A stretch of DNA of 64,000 bases. Origin: an uncultured Prevotellaceae bacterium (GTDB taxonomy: Bacteria; Bacteroidota; Bacteroidia; Bacteroidales; Bacteroidaceae). The position numbers were made by a program, and so were the translations under genes. The stretch is taken from assembly GCA_902774925.1 (NCBI GenBank), contig CACYKE010000015.1:1-64000 (forward strand). The letters run 5' to 3'. The notes under the pieces are model-generated. The model saw only the letters and a program-made list of their open reading frames with translations. It was not told the origin of the DNA and did no database searches. Of the stretch, positions 53,652 to 63,068 are shown piece by piece. Within the stretch, counting starts at the first letter, position 1. Each line of letters opens with the position of its first letter.

Positions 53652-56390
53652 TTACTTGAATTGCCAATAATCGAGACGAACGTCACCCTGAGCCTTGTCG
53701 AAGCAAAGGTAGAGGTCGTGAACACCCGTTGCACCAGTGACCTTCGTCGAGAAAGACTTGTACTTGTCTGCCGAGCCTGTGCTCTTGATAGTTGCAGTAC
53801 CAATGACATCACCTTTCACGCTGTCTATGTGCAGAGTAATGGTGCAGCCAGCCTGAGCAGCTGCAGCAGCGATGATGCTGAACTGCTTGGCACCCTTGCT
53901 GCCGAAGTCGACACCACGCAGGCGGATGTATTCGCCATCGTTGATGTCGTAGATGTACATGTTGCGCTTGCCAGTAGACTCCGGCATGTCCTTGACAACG
54001 CCTGTGTTCAGGATACCCATTTTCGATGATTTCAGACCGTAGCCCCAGTTCATGGTCTCAGCCTCAACACGCTGATAGGGATTCAACCAGTGGAGCTGCT
54101 TCATGGGCTGTTGGTCCATCCAATAAGGAACCTCCTGAATAGTACCATCGGCATTATAGGTAATCTCCGTTGCAGAGACACTGCGACGCTCGTGGTGAAC
54201 GTAAGTGTCGAGGTGCATCAGGTCGTAGTTCTGTCCAAAGACATACGAGTGACCTTTGAAGTCACAGATGCCAGGATGGTTGCCGCGATCACGCTGGGTT
54301 GGACGCATGATATAGCCCTTCCACTCCCAAGGTCCTGTGGGCGAGTCACTCATGGCATAGCCCAGCGCCTCAGGGCAGCAGGTCGAGGCAAAACCGAGGT
54401 AGTAGTGTCCGTTGCGTTTGTAAAACCACGGACCTTCCTGATAGTTGGGGATGTGCGGGAGCTTGGTAACCCCACTCGTCAGCGAGATCATGTCGTTGCC
54501 AAGCTTTGCCCAGAAGGTGTGAGGATTGCCCCAGTACATATAGGCCTGACCATCGTCATCGGTATAGACAGATGGGTCGATGTCATACCAGTTGCTCTGG
54601 TCCCAAACCAATGGCTTACCCAAAGAATCCTTGAAGGGACCGTAAGGTGAATCAGCCTCCAAGACGCCAATGCCATGACCATGCAGGGGAGCATAAAGAT
54701 AGTACTTGCCATTACGTTCTACCGTCTGGATAGCCCAAGCGCCATTCTCACGACTGCGCCAAGGGAAGTCTTTCAGCGAAGCCACAGCACCATGCTCTGT
54801 CCAGTTCACCATATCGGTAGTTGACCACAGCAGCCAGTCGTACATAAAGAATCCAGCAGAGCCCTTTTCGTTTTCGTCGGGGATGTCCTCAGGAGAGGCA
54901 TCGTGTGAGGTATAGAGGAACAGTGTGTCGCCCACTACAAGCGGTGAGGGGTCGGCAGTATATTTCGTCTGGAACAGCGGCATGTTCACCTGCTCCAGTC
55001 CACGCATCTCCCACCAGTCGAAATTGAACAGTTTCGGACCCTTGCGGCCTTTGAATACGAGGTAGAGGTCACGGGTGTGCAGACGAGAGGGATAGCTGTC
55101 GAGCGCAGCCAAATCAGTTGTGATGGTCTGCCATTTCTCCCAGCCGCCAGTGCCAGGAACGTCCAGTGTGCCAAGCAGTTGACCGCCGACACTATCCAAA
55201 CGGATTTCTATTTGTCCACCACGCAATCCACTGGCTACGCGGGCCGTAAAGGTTCGTGGGGTCTTGTAGCAGAGATGTACGGCCTGCAGTTTGATATAAT
55301 CACCATTATGGATATCCGTGACATAAACACCCACCTCATCGTTTTGCTCGGTTTTCACTCCTTTCGAGAACGCCATTGTCTCTGCCTCCACCTTGCGATA
55401 GGGGTCAAACTTGGCAATGGGCTTTACACCCTCGTCGGTAGGCATGATGGTTGGGAAGCTGCCGTCGGCATTGTATTTGAACTCCTCGACGGCAACACTA
55501 CGGCCGAAACCGCCGCCATTAGGCAACTTACCAGTGTGGTAGAAGAAATAGCTGTGCCCTTTATAGTCTGCCACACCGCAATGGTTGGTAAACGACTTCG
55601 TATCACACAACGGCATAATCTCGCCAGCATACTTCCAAGGACCAGTGGGCGATGGAGCTGTACTATAAGAGATATGCTCAGGCACTCCACCGGCTGCATA
55701 CAGTAACTGATAGGTGCCATTACGCTTAGTGAGCCAAGGGCCCTCGACATAAGAGTCCTTGTACTGCTTGCCTTTCTCGCGCTTGCTCATGATAGGACCG
55801 CCAAAGGCCTCTTCGGTCATATCAAGACGACCCAGTTCGCCACTATAGGATATCATGTCACGATTCAACTTCAGGTAGTAACATTGCGGATTACCCCACA
55901 TGAGCCACGCCTGTCCGTCGTCATCAATCAGTACGGTGGGATCAATATGGTCCCAAGAGCCATTCTCAAACAGCGGCTTACCGATAGCATCGCGGAACGG
56001 ACCAGTAGGGCTGTCGCCAACGGCTACGCCAATGGCCATACCGTTCGAAATCTTTGAATGGGCACAGATATACCAGAAGAACTTACCGTCGCGTTCCACA
56101 CACTGCGAAGCCCATGCACGGTCGTCGGCCCACGAGAAACTCTCTAAAGCCAATGGCGATCCATGATCCTGCCAGTTTACCATATCCTTTGTGGAATATA
56201 CACGCCACTCCTGCATCCAGAAGAAGTCGGCATTATCTTCGTCGTGACCCGTGTAGACGTACATTGTCCCGTCGTGCACCATCGGAGCCGGGTCACTAGT
56301 GCACCATGTCTGCACAAAGGGATTTTGCGCAGTGCTGCCCAACGCCATTACAAGGGCAGCAACAAGTATTGTTTTACGTTTCTTCATCAT
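53652..56390 (-). CDS. Tandem GH43-CBM6-GH43-CBM6 enzyme
   Basis: 912 aa with a signal peptide (MMKKRKTILVAALVMALGST). Two complete GH43 domains: the first about 22-330 (CTSDPAPMVHDG; DHIDPTVLIDDDG; YVEGPWLTKRNG), the second about 475-770 (YTADPSPLVVGD; YDIDPSVYTDDDG; YQEGPWFYKRNG). Each is followed by a CBM6 (VEAETMAFSKGVKTEQ...GDYIKLQAVHL; VEAETMNWGYGLKSSK...GEYIRLRGVDFG). All three catalytic acids are present in both, so both should be active, perhaps as alpha-L-arabinofuranosidase/beta-xylosidase. The halves are alike enough to suggest an internal duplication. First gene of the GH43 operon, with promoter at 56420-56427. Confidence 0.9.
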   Translation of the reverse strand: MMKKRKTILVAALVMALGSTAQNPFVQTWCTSDPAPMVHDGTMYVYTGHDEDNADFFWMQEWRVYSTKDMVNWQDHGSPLALESFSWADDRAWASQCVERDGKFFWYICAHSKISNGMAIGVAVGDSPTGPFRDAIGKPLFENGSWDHIDPTVLIDDDGQAWLMWGNPQCYYLKLNRDMISYSGELGRLDMTEEAFGGPIMSKREKGKQYKDSYVEGPWLTKRNGTYQLLYAAGGVPEHISYSTAPSPTGPWKYAGEIMPLCDTKSFTNHCGVADYKGHSYFFYHTGKLPNGGGFGRSVAVEEFKYNADGSFPTIMPTDEGVKPIAKFDPYRKVEAETMAFSKGVKTEQNDEVGVYVTDIHNGDYIKLQAVHLCYKTPRTFTARVASGLRGGQIEIRLDSVGGQLLGTLDVPGTGGWEKWQTITTDLAALDSYPSRLHTRDLYLVFKGRKGPKLFNFDWWEMRGLEQVNMPLFQTKYTADPSPLVVGDTLFLYTSHDASPEDIPDENEKGSAGFFMYDWLLWSTTDMVNWTEHGAVASLKDFPWRSRENGAWAIQTVERNGKYYLYAPLHGHGIGVLEADSPYGPFKDSLGKPLVWDQSNWYDIDPSVYTDDDGQAYMYWGNPHTFWAKLGNDMISLTSGVTKLPHIPNYQEGPWFYKRNGHYYLGFASTCCPEALGYAMSDSPTGPWEWKGYIMRPTQRDRGNHPGICDFKGHSYVFGQNYDLMHLDTYVHHERRSVSATEITYNADGTIQEVPYWMDQQPMKQLHWLNPYQRVEAETMNWGYGLKSSKMGILNTGVVKDMPESTGKRNMYIYDINDGEYIRLRGVDFGSKGAKQFSIIAAAAAQAGCTITLHIDSVKGDVIGTATIKSTGSADKYKSFSTKVTGATGVHDLYLCFDKAQGDVRLDYWQFK

Positions 56391-56419
56391 ATAAAGAGAT
56401 AATTAGTTTTTTGTGTTTG

Positions 56420-56427
56420 CAAAGATA
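56420..56427 (-). promoter_or_regulatory. -7 box of the GH43 operon
   Basis: CAAAGATA is TATCTTTG on the minus strand, 30 nt before ATG 56390. A strong hairpin (56435-56468) occupies the -33 region, so no TTTG is found. Confidence 0.6.
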
Positions 56428-56434
56428 CGAAGAA

Positions 56435-56477
56435 TCCGCGAAACAAACCTTTTGAAATGTTTCGCGGACTTTTTTTG
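56435..56477. terminator. Perfect 11-bp hairpin between the BASS gene and the GH43 operon
   Basis: TCCGCGAAACA (435-445) pairs with TGTTTCGCGGA (458-468); a T7 tract follows on the plus strand. The genes on both sides are on the minus strand, where the hairpin follows the BASS-type gene and directly abuts the GH43 -7 box, so it may be a terminator or part of promoter control. Confidence 0.55.
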
Positions 56478-56493
56478 ATGTATCATGAGTCTG

Positions 56494-57456
56494 CTATTGT
56501 CGCATTTTTTGCTTGCGGTCTTGCCAGATTTCGAAGCTATTGATAATATTCTGCCACAAAACGTAGCATCCTGCTCCGACGGAGGCAACGGGGTTCAGGT
56601 ACATATATGCCACCCAAATACTGAGTGCCGTATTCTTTTGAAACAGTCCCTGTCCGGCATTCACCTCTTCACCTAACCAACGGCCTACACCTCGTCCTAT
56701 CAGGAACTGTACAAAGCACAAAATCAGTGTCGTCACGGCTATCCAACAGAGCAGCATGACAGTGGCATTGCTGTGAACGATATTTTTGACCGTAATGCCT
56801 GTGGTGATGCTCAGCGAGATAGCCCACGTGTAGAAACTGAGGTTGGGCATAGCGGCAATCTTCTGCTGCAGACGGGGCATATAATGCTTGATGAACCATC
56901 CGAGCACCAAAGGGAGCATCAGCACGATGGCAACCTTGTGGAGAATGACCAGAAAGGCTTCGAGGAAAGCGACACCTGCAGAGGGTTCGAGAATGGGGAA
57001 TACCAATGGAATGAGGATGGTTGACGCCAATGACGACAGAATGACATACGTCGTCATGGTACTGATATTGCCACCCAGTTTGCCGACTACCACAGGAGAT
57101 GCCGAAGCAGCTGGTCCGATGATGCATGTCAGCATAGCTTCCCACAGCAGTTTCTGTTCGGCATTGTCCTCCACCCAGAAGATGATACCAATAGTTGCGG
57201 CAATGAGCAGTAGCTGGGCTACCAAAACGCCAGTATGCCAACGGTGGGGAAGTAACTGGTGGTAGTCGACCTTACAAAACGTGATGAGCAGGGTCAAGAA
57301 CACAAACAACGGGAAAATGACGTCGAATATGGGACTCAACTGATTGCCTAACGTATCGAGCGCAGGCACCCAATAAAACGTCAGATAAGCCACAGAACCT
57401 ATGACAATAGCCACAGGAAGTGTCCAATTCTTGAGAAAACCGATGAACTTATTCAT
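56494..57456 (-). CDS. Bile acid:sodium symporter (BASS)-family transporter
   Basis: 320 aa with about nine or ten transmembrane segments. Family features are the FDVIFPLFVFLTLLITFCKVD opening, CIIGPAASASPVVVGKLGGN (the sodium-site region), LIPLVFPILEP, and LSFYTWAISLSITTGITVKN. BASS/SBF proteins import organic anions with sodium, and the substrate here is unknown. It lies between carbohydrate genes, which hints at, but does not show, uptake of a sugar acid or other product. Divergent from the HerA-like gene. Confidence 0.8.
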   Translation of the reverse strand: MNKFIGFLKNWTLPVAIVIGSVAYLTFYWVPALDTLGNQLSPIFDVIFPLFVFLTLLITFCKVDYHQLLPHRWHTGVLVAQLLLIAATIGIIFWVEDNAEQKLLWEAMLTCIIGPAASASPVVVGKLGGNISTMTTYVILSSLASTILIPLVFPILEPSAGVAFLEAFLVILHKVAIVLMLPLVLGWFIKHYMPRLQQKIAAMPNLSFYTWAISLSITTGITVKNIVHSNATVMLLCWIAVTTLILCFVQFLIGRGVGRWLGEEVNAGQGLFQKNTALSIWVAYMYLNPVASVGAGCYVLWQNIINSFEIWQDRKQKMRQ

Positions 57457-57466
57457 AAATTTTCTG

Positions 57467-57505
57467 CAAAAGTACGCATTTTCTTTGAAAAAATTACTAT
57501 CTTTG
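57467..57505. promoter_or_regulatory. Divergent promoters of the BASS and HerA-like genes
   Basis: CAAAAGTA (57467-57474) is TACTTTTG on the minus strand, 10 nt from the transporter ATG. TATCTTTG (57498-57505) is the plus-strand box, 27 nt before ATG 57533. Confidence 0.6.
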
Positions 57506-57532
57506 CAGGAAAATAACTAAAACGCGAATAAT

Positions 57533-59107
57533 ATGTTAGACAACGAACGGGGGCTTTACATTGCCCATTGCGCTAATGGAGCGCTCAGTATTCAAGGGAA
57601 AATGGCAAACCGTCACGGACTCATTGCAGGTGCTACGGGTACAGGTAAGACGGTGACCTTACAAGTAATGGCGGAGACATTCTGCCAGGCCGGTGTGCCG
57701 TGTTTTATGGCCGATATGAAGGGCGACCTCAGCGGTATCTCGCAGGTCGGCAAGATGAGTGGTTTTATCGAAAAACGTCTGCCGGAGTTCGGCATTGAGA
57801 ATCCGCAGTTCCAAAGCTGTCCAGTACGTTTTTACGATGTCTTCGGCGAACAGGGCCATCCCATGCGTGCCACCATCTCACAGATGGGACCACAGTTGCT
57901 TTCGCGACTGATGCAATTGAATGAGATACAGGATGGTGTGCTGAACATTGTGTTCCGCATTGCCGACGAGCGCGGTCTGCTGCTCATCGACATCAAGGAC
58001 CTGCGCCAGATGTTGGACTGGGTATCACAGCATGCCAAAGAATATACAACAAAGTATGGCAATATCTCTACTGCAACCATCGGAGCCATTCAGCGCGCGT
58101 TGTTGCAGCTAGAGAGTCAAGGTGCCGACAAGTTCTTCGGTGAACCGTCGTTCGACATCTATGACCTCATGCAGACGGAGCAGGGCAAGGGCGTGATGAG
58201 TGTACTGGCAGCGGACAAACTGATGCTCCAGCCGAAGTTATACTCTACGTTCCTGTTGTGGCTGCTCTCTGAACTCTACAGCACACTGCCTGAGGTCGGC
58301 GACCTGCCGCAACCCAAGCTTGTGTTCTTCTTTGATGAGGCACACATGCTGTTTACAGACACGTCGAAGGCTTTGCTCGATAAGATTGAACAGGTTATCC
58401 GTCTTATCCGTTCGAAGGGCGTGGGTATCTACTTCATCACACAGAGCCCTACCGACATCCCCGAGAATATCCTCGGACAGCTGGGTAACCGTGTACAGCA
58501 TGCCCTGCGTGCCTATACACCGAAAGACCAGAAGGCCGTAAAAACCGCTGCTGATACCTTCCGCGCCAATCCTGCTTTCAAGACTGATGAGGCCATCATG
58601 AATTTAGAAACCGGTGAGGCCCTGGTGTCATTCCTTGACGAGAAAGGTGCACCCAGCGTCGTCGAACGTGCAAAGGTGCTATTCCCACTGTCACAGATTG
58701 GTGCCATTACGGAGGGGCAACGTCTGGACCTCATCAAGCAGTCGCGTATCTACGGCAAATATGACACGCCCATCGACCGCGAGAGTGCCTTTGAGGTACT
58801 GATGGCCGAAGCCGAACATGCGCTTGCCGAAGCCGAGAACACAGAGGTAGCAGAGGCAGAGAAACCTACTAAGGAAGAAAAGAAGAAAGCCGGCATCATG
58901 TCGAAAGTTTTAAAGGCCGTCATCACTGCCGTCACTTCTACGTTGGCTGCCGTGCTGGGCACCGTCGTGTCGGACGCTGTGACTGGTAAGAAAACAAAAT
59001 CGAGGACATCAACAACAGGACGCGTCGCAAAAAATGCTACGAGTGCCGCTACCCGTACCATTACAAAGGAACTTACTCGTGACATTCTTGGAAACTTAGT
59101 GAAGTAA
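57533..59107 (+). CDS. HerA-like (DUF853/YjgR) ATPase
   Basis: 524 aa. Walker A GATGTGKT at 33-40 and [13 protein letters not shown] near 60; Walker [12 protein letters not shown]; sensor and Arg-finger region [28 protein letters not shown]; all typical of the YjgR/DUF853 branch of FtsK-HerA hexameric motors. Residues about 420-524 are a Glu/Ala-rich linker and a low-complexity Thr/Ala/Lys tail with one hydrophobic stretch ([22 protein letters not shown]), which might anchor it to the membrane. Function is unknown. No NurA or Sir2 partner is adjacent. Confidence 0.9.
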   Translation: MLDNERGLYIAHCANGALSIQGKMANRHGLIAGATGTGKTVTLQVMAETFCQAGVPCFMADMKGDLSGISQVGKMSGFIEKRLPEFGIENPQFQSCPVRFYDVFGEQGHPMRATISQMGPQLLSRLMQLNEIQDGVLNIVFRIADERGLLLIDIKDLRQMLDWVSQHAKEYTTKYGNISTATIGAIQRALLQLESQGADKFFGEPSFDIYDLMQTEQGKGVMSVLAADKLMLQPKLYSTFLLWLLSELYSTLPEVGDLPQPKLVFFFDEAHMLFTDTSKALLDKIEQVIRLIRSKGVGIYFITQSPTDIPENILGQLGNRVQHALRAYTPKDQKAVKTAADTFRANPAFKTDEAIMNLETGEALVSFLDEKGAPSVVERAKVLFPLSQIGAITEGQRLDLIKQSRIYGKYDTPIDRESAFEVLMAEAEHALAEAENTEVAEAEKPTKEEKKKAGIMSKVLKAVITAVTSTLAAVLGTVVSDAVTGKKTKSRTSTTGRVAKNATSAATRTITKELTRDILGNLVK

Positions 59108-59138
59108 GATGCTTTACTCGGAATCTTTCACAATTAAT

Positions 59139-59166
59139 AAAGCCTGAGCTCACGCCCAGGCTTTTT
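59139..59166. terminator. Terminator between the HerA-like gene and the esterase gene
   Basis: AAAGCCTG (139-146) pairs with CAGGCTTT (157-164), followed by T residues on the plus strand. It lies between convergent genes. Confidence 0.75.
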
Positions 59167-59168
59167 CC

Positions 59169-60665
59169 TTACTTAATCACAATCTTTTTACCTCCCTTGA
59201 TATAGAGTCCAGGACGTAGGTTGTTGGCATTCACGCGACGTCCGTCAAGTGTATACCAGTTGTCGTCCATTATTTCCTTAATTGCCTTTACGTTCTCGAT
59301 ACCTGTCGACGTATCCTCCTTCAGCGTGCAGAAGGTGAAATAAGTCGGCTCGTCATACATAGCGGGATGAGAAGGATCCTTTAGGTATTTGCCAGTGGCA
59401 TAATTCTTGATTGTCCAGCCCTTGCCGTCTACATAGTCGACAACCCAGACAGCACCATTTTCAATGGCGTAACCTTTCTGATTATTCAAACCATTAACAA
59501 AGCAGCGATTACCCGTAACGTCTTCTGAATTCAGATAGCCAATACCACCAGACATCACATAATCTTCGCCATCAGGAGTAATAAGTTTGAAGGAACTGCC
59601 CTTGCCCAACTTTCCAAATTTAAATAGATAAGCATCATTATATACGTTGAATGCCTTTTTGTAGTCATCATAGCCCAACTCCTGACCCCATTCACAGTAG
59701 AAAGCCTTGTTCTCAGCCTCGTTGACGATAGCGAAGGTCTTGCTGGCAATCGCTGACTTTCCGCCAGTGTAACGCTCATCGACAGTCCAATACTTAACAG
59801 GCATCTCAGGCTTGTCAATTTTTACATCAATACCCATCAAGTTCAACGCTACCTTGGCATAACGCTGACCAAGAATACGATAGCCCTGGGCAGAGAAGTG
59901 CCAGGGGTCAGTGCCATTGCCTGGCAGATCTTTTGCAGACACCACATGACCAGTAGGAATAACCTCAGGAATACGGTCTACCTGAACATTATGGCTGGAG
60001 CAACCGCCACCCATATCAGCATACTCCACCTCACCAACAAAGATGGGGACGTCAGCAGCCTTCAGATTGAGGTCCTTCAACATGTCGTTATAAATCTTCT
60101 TCACCATACTGGGCCAGTTGGGGTCACCACAGTTCGAACAGCCCTGATGCAGCAGAATGCCCTTGATGACACCTACTTCCTGAGCCTTTTTAGCCATATC
60201 GATGATACGACCATAGGGGTTGCCTCCATAGTGACGCTTAGCCAAAGTAACCCACCACTCATTGGGGTTGTCCTTCATTTTCTGCTCGTACTTGTCTTTG
60301 TCGAACATCTCGATAGGGCTGCCACCCATAGCCACAGCAATGACACCCACCTTTTTGTCTGGCAGCTCCCTCACCATCGTACGACCAAAATAGTCGGTAG
60401 GCCCCAGCTTGCCGTCAGGACTAACGATAGGACATGTAGCCTTGTACCAATTGCCAAGTTTACGATTGGGACTAGAGAAATTACATGTTGCCAGCATCTG
60501 GAAACGTGGGTCAACATTGCCAACATCCTGAGACTCCCACTGGGCATTACCCTCCATGTTCGACTGTCCGAAACAGATGTAGATATAGAAGTTCGGATCT
60601 ACTTCTGCTTTTGCTCCGAGGATGGACACCAACATCAGAGCAACTGACAAAATTGTCTTTTTCAT
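59169..60665 (-). CDS. Secreted acetyl esterase (CE6/sialate O-acetylesterase-like)
   Basis: 498 aa with a signal peptide (MKKTILSVALMLVSILGAKA). SGNH-type hydrolase: nucleophile Ser35 in CFGQSNMEGNAQ, oxyanion Gly in AMGGSPIEMF, Asn/Gln region GILLHQGCSNCGD, and the Asp-His pair in NGTDPWHFSAQGYRILG near 252-266. This suits CE6 acetylxylan or pectin esterases. A second domain (about 290-440, IASKTFAIVNEAENKAFYCEW) may bind ligand. The C-terminal segment IMDDNWYTLDGRRVNANNLR through GLYIKGGKKIVIK is the typical Prevotella tail. It follows the GH51 gene by 41 nt, filled by an AATTGAGA word repeat. Confidence 0.85.
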   Translation of the reverse strand: MKKTILSVALMLVSILGAKAEVDPNFYIYICFGQSNMEGNAQWESQDVGNVDPRFQMLATCNFSSPNRKLGNWYKATCPIVSPDGKLGPTDYFGRTMVRELPDKKVGVIAVAMGGSPIEMFDKDKYEQKMKDNPNEWWVTLAKRHYGGNPYGRIIDMAKKAQEVGVIKGILLHQGCSNCGDPNWPSMVKKIYNDMLKDLNLKAADVPIFVGEVEYADMGGGCSSHNVQVDRIPEVIPTGHVVSAKDLPGNGTDPWHFSAQGYRILGQRYAKVALNLMGIDVKIDKPEMPVKYWTVDERYTGGKSAIASKTFAIVNEAENKAFYCEWGQELGYDDYKKAFNVYNDAYLFKFGKLGKGSSFKLITPDGEDYVMSGGIGYLNSEDVTGNRCFVNGLNNQKGYAIENGAVWVVDYVDGKGWTIKNYATGKYLKDPSHPAMYDEPTYFTFCTLKEDTSTGIENVKAIKEIMDDNWYTLDGRRVNANNLRPGLYIKGGKKIVIK

Positions 60666-60674
60666 TATCTTTTA

Positions 60675-60710
60675 TTTTTCAATTCTCAATTTTCAACTCT
60701 CAATTCTTAC
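60675..60710. repeat. TCAATTCTCAATTTTCAACT word repeat over the GH51 stop codon
   Basis: TTTTTCAATTCTCAATTTTC then AACTCTCAATTCTTAC: iterated TCAATTC/TCAACTC words filling the gap between the GH51 and esterase genes and reaching the GH51 stop. Related to the AATTGAC repeat at 19385. Confidence 0.75.
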
Positions 60711-62716
60711 AAACTATATTCCAACATCATCATGGTATATGGGTCAACGTCGATATCGAACTTCTTCTTAGCCTTGATGGTCTCCGTCTTTGGAGCAATG
60801 GGCTGCTTTTCGTAATTATTCTCATCATTTGCCGAACCCGTGATGACAGTCTTCTTGGCCAGTTTCTTGATACCAAAACGGCTCAAGTCAATCTCGGCCT
60901 CTTTTTTCTCTTCACTAGCGTTCACCAACTTCACATACAACTTGCGGGTCTTTACATTCAAGATGACACTCTGACCGTAGTGTACATCCTCCTGCGGCTG
61001 CTCAACACCCTTGGCGTCACCGTCGAAATGTACACAGTCGCCGTAGTAGTACTGACCACTCGACTGTCCGAACAACTGCTGTACATAATAGCTGCAGGTC
61101 AGATATGGACGCTCGTTGTCGAAATAGATCATGTCGGGGTTCCAGTTTGTATTAGTCTTCTTGGCGAAGAGCGGTGCGTACGATGTCATTGCCACGATAT
61201 CTCCATTACGTTCTACGTGCAACAGATACAAACCCTCTGCCAGTGCATCGATGAGCTTCTTGTCCTTTGCAGCATATTCTCCTAGATAGACCTTGGTCTT
61301 ACGGTCACGAGGATAGGCGTCATATTGGCGCTTGTTCAGGAAATAAGTATTGGGCTCGTAGTAGTGTTCGTCAATTATCGGCATACCCAGCTCGTCGGCC
61401 AGTTTCCAACCTTCCTCCAAATCACTATTGCCAGGATGTGAACCAGGACCAGCGGTTCCTACGATGACGATTTCGGGATGCTTCTTCATCACCTTATTAT
61501 ATATATAACGGAAACGCTCGCAGAACTCAGGCGAAATCTTCTCCTCATTACCCAGACCGAGGTACTTCAGATTGAAGGGGGCGGGGTGACCAGCATCGGC
61601 ACGCATCTTAGCCCACTTATTCGTAGCAGGGTCGCCATTAGCCCACTCGATAAGGTCGATAGCCTCAGCTACCCATTCGTCCATCTCGCTCATGGGCACA
61701 ACGTCCTGAGCCTGTGTGGGATACATGCCCCAACCGCCATTGGTTCCCTGACAACTCACGCCACAGGGCAGGATGGGTACAGGCTCCATGCCGAGATCCT
61801 CGCAGAACTGGAAATACTCGAAGTAACCAAGTCCCATGCTCTGATGATAGCCCCACGTATTCTTCAAACCACGACGCTGCTCTTTCGGACCGATAGTGGT
61901 CTTCCAGCGATAGGTATCCCAGAAACCGTCACCACCACCATGAACCACACAGCCGCCAGGGAAGCGCATAAACTTTGGCTGCAGGTCAGCCAATGCCTGT
62001 GCCAGGTCCTTACGCAGACCATGACCTTTATAAGTATCCTCTGGCATCAGCGATACCATGTCAATATCCATGTCACCATTAGTCAGCATAAGAATCTGTA
62101 GTGCAGCATTCTGACATGTGCTGTCAGGGATTAGCACGGTCTCGTATTTCTTCCAGTTCGAAGCATCAACAGTCAACGTGGCATCAGCCAACAGTTTAGG
62201 ATCCTTGCCCCAGCCCTGAGGCTCGACAAGTGCAACGCGAATCTGCTTGGCATCACCAAAATTGCGGAAGAAGGCAGAGAAATCGTACTTAGCACCGGCC
62301 TTCACAGAGATGCCGTCGAAACCATCGTTCTCTATACCATAGCCTTTCCAACCCTTGTAGTCGTAATATTCCTTGGTGCGTTCAGCGGTCAGACGCATAT
62401 AAGTGGGGTTATTGGGATGGATGCCTTTATCCTTGCGGACCTCTATCAGTCCCAGTGAATGGCCCGGGCGAATCACCTTCCACGATGTACCAGCTCCCCA
62501 TCCGTCGCGCTCAGCAGGACTGTATTCAAACGAACCGTTCTCAACGAGTTCGGCATACAGACCACCATCAGCACTCGACGAGATATCCTCGAAGAAAATA
62601 CCAATCAATTCGTCACTAATCATTTTACCGCCCTTGGGGGCTTTCATGGGTTTCTGGGCGTTCAACGCCAATACTGCTGCCACAATGAGTGCAACGCAGG
62701 AAATGATTCTTTTCAT
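60707..62716 (-). CDS. Alpha-L-arabinofuranosidase, GH51
   Basis: 669 aa from ATG 62716 (MKRIISCVALIVAAVLALNA, signal peptide). N-terminal ISDELIGIFFEDISSSADGGLYAELVENGSFEY is the GH51 opening, a CBM4/9-like insertion follows (about 55-215), then the TIM barrel with MRFPGGCVVHG. The acid/base Glu is in YLGLGNEEK near 388 and the nucleophile in VYLGEYAAK near 479. The C-terminal beta-sandwich ends DIDVDPYTMMMLEYSL. It removes terminal arabinofuranose from arabinan or arabinoxylan, complementing the GH43 enzymes. Operon with the esterase gene. The 684-codon frame starting at 62761 would begin upstream of the -7 box and was rejected. Confidence 0.93.
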   Translation of the reverse strand: MKRIISCVALIVAAVLALNAQKPMKAPKGGKMISDELIGIFFEDISSSADGGLYAELVENGSFEYSPAERDGWGAGTSWKVIRPGHSLGLIEVRKDKGIHPNNPTYMRLTAERTKEYYDYKGWKGYGIENDGFDGISVKAGAKYDFSAFFRNFGDAKQIRVALVEPQGWGKDPKLLADATLTVDASNWKKYETVLIPDSTCQNAALQILMLTNGDMDIDMVSLMPEDTYKGHGLRKDLAQALADLQPKFMRFPGGCVVHGGGDGFWDTYRWKTTIGPKEQRRGLKNTWGYHQSMGLGYFEYFQFCEDLGMEPVPILPCGVSCQGTNGGWGMYPTQAQDVVPMSEMDEWVAEAIDLIEWANGDPATNKWAKMRADAGHPAPFNLKYLGLGNEEKISPEFCERFRYIYNKVMKKHPEIVIVGTAGPGSHPGNSDLEEGWKLADELGMPIIDEHYYEPNTYFLNKRQYDAYPRDRKTKVYLGEYAAKDKKLIDALAEGLYLLHVERNGDIVAMTSYAPLFAKKTNTNWNPDMIYFDNERPYLTCSYYVQQLFGQSSGQYYYGDCVHFDGDAKGVEQPQEDVHYGQSVILNVKTRKLYVKLVNASEEKKEAEIDLSRFGIKKLAKKTVITGSANDENNYEKQPIAPKTETIKAKKKFDIDVDPYTMMMLEYSL

Positions 62717-62748
62717 ACCTTTTTGTTCACTAGTTTTAAATTTGCCTG

Positions 62749-62756
62749 CAAAGGTA
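62749..62756 (-). promoter_or_regulatory. -7 box of the GH51 operon
   Basis: CAAAGGTA is TACCTTTG on the minus strand, 32 nt from ATG 62716. Confidence 0.65.
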
Positions 62757-62844
62757 AACATATTATTTCATATGCGCGTACACATATGTAACACATACTA
62801 TCAAAAATGTAACATGTAAACAGTAACAAACAAAATAAAAACAA
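62757..62844. promoter_or_regulatory. Upstream region of the GH51 operon with repeated TGTAAC and CATATG
   Basis: CATATG occurs at 62769-62774 and 62783-62788. TGTAAC occurs at 62787-62792 and 62808-62813 (21 bp apart, two helical turns), followed by TGTAAAC (62815-62821). These may be binding sites for a regulator of arabinan genes. Nothing else is seen in this stretch. Confidence 0.35.
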
Positions 62845-62877
62845 AAAAGGAAATCCCGTTCGTGGAAATTTCCTTTT
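62845..62877 (-). terminator. Terminator of tRNA-Met
   Basis: AAAAGGAAAT (845-854) pairs with ATTTCCTTTT (868-877). On the minus strand it follows the tRNA by 3 nt and is succeeded by TTTTGTTTTT. Confidence 0.75.
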
Positions 62878-62880
62878 CAG

Positions 62881-62954
62881 TAGCGGGAGGGGGACCCGAA
62901 CCCTCGACCTCCGGATTATGAATCCGACGCTCTAACCAGCTGAGCTACCCCGCC
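62881..62954 (-). tRNA. tRNA-Met (anticodon CAT)
   Basis: 74-nt cloverleaf on the minus strand: acceptor GGCGGGG/TCCCGCT with a G-U at 1-72, D-arm GCTCAGCTGGTTAGAGC, anticodon loop TTCATAA, T-loop TTCGGGT, discriminator A, no encoded CCA. The T-stem has one A-C mismatch. Elongator Met is the likely identity; an Ile tRNA with modified CAU cannot be excluded. Confidence 0.9.
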
Positions 62955-62976
62955 ATTTTCTAGTGCTAGTTTGCAC

Positions 62977-63028
62977 CCGATTCCTTCAAATCGGCTGCAA
63001 AGGTATGAATATATTTCGAATTAGCAAA
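62977..63028 (-). promoter_or_regulatory. Promoter and leader hairpin of tRNA-Met
   Basis: Plus-strand CAAA (63025-63028), 19 nt, CAAAGGTA (62998-63005) is TTTG-N19-TACCTTTG on the minus strand, a full consensus. Between it and the tRNA, CCGATT (977-982) and AATCGG (989-994) form a small hairpin, perhaps a processing site. Confidence 0.75.
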
Positions 63029-63068
63029 ACTTTTTTGCAAAAAAATTTCTTGTTTCGATATTTTTTTG

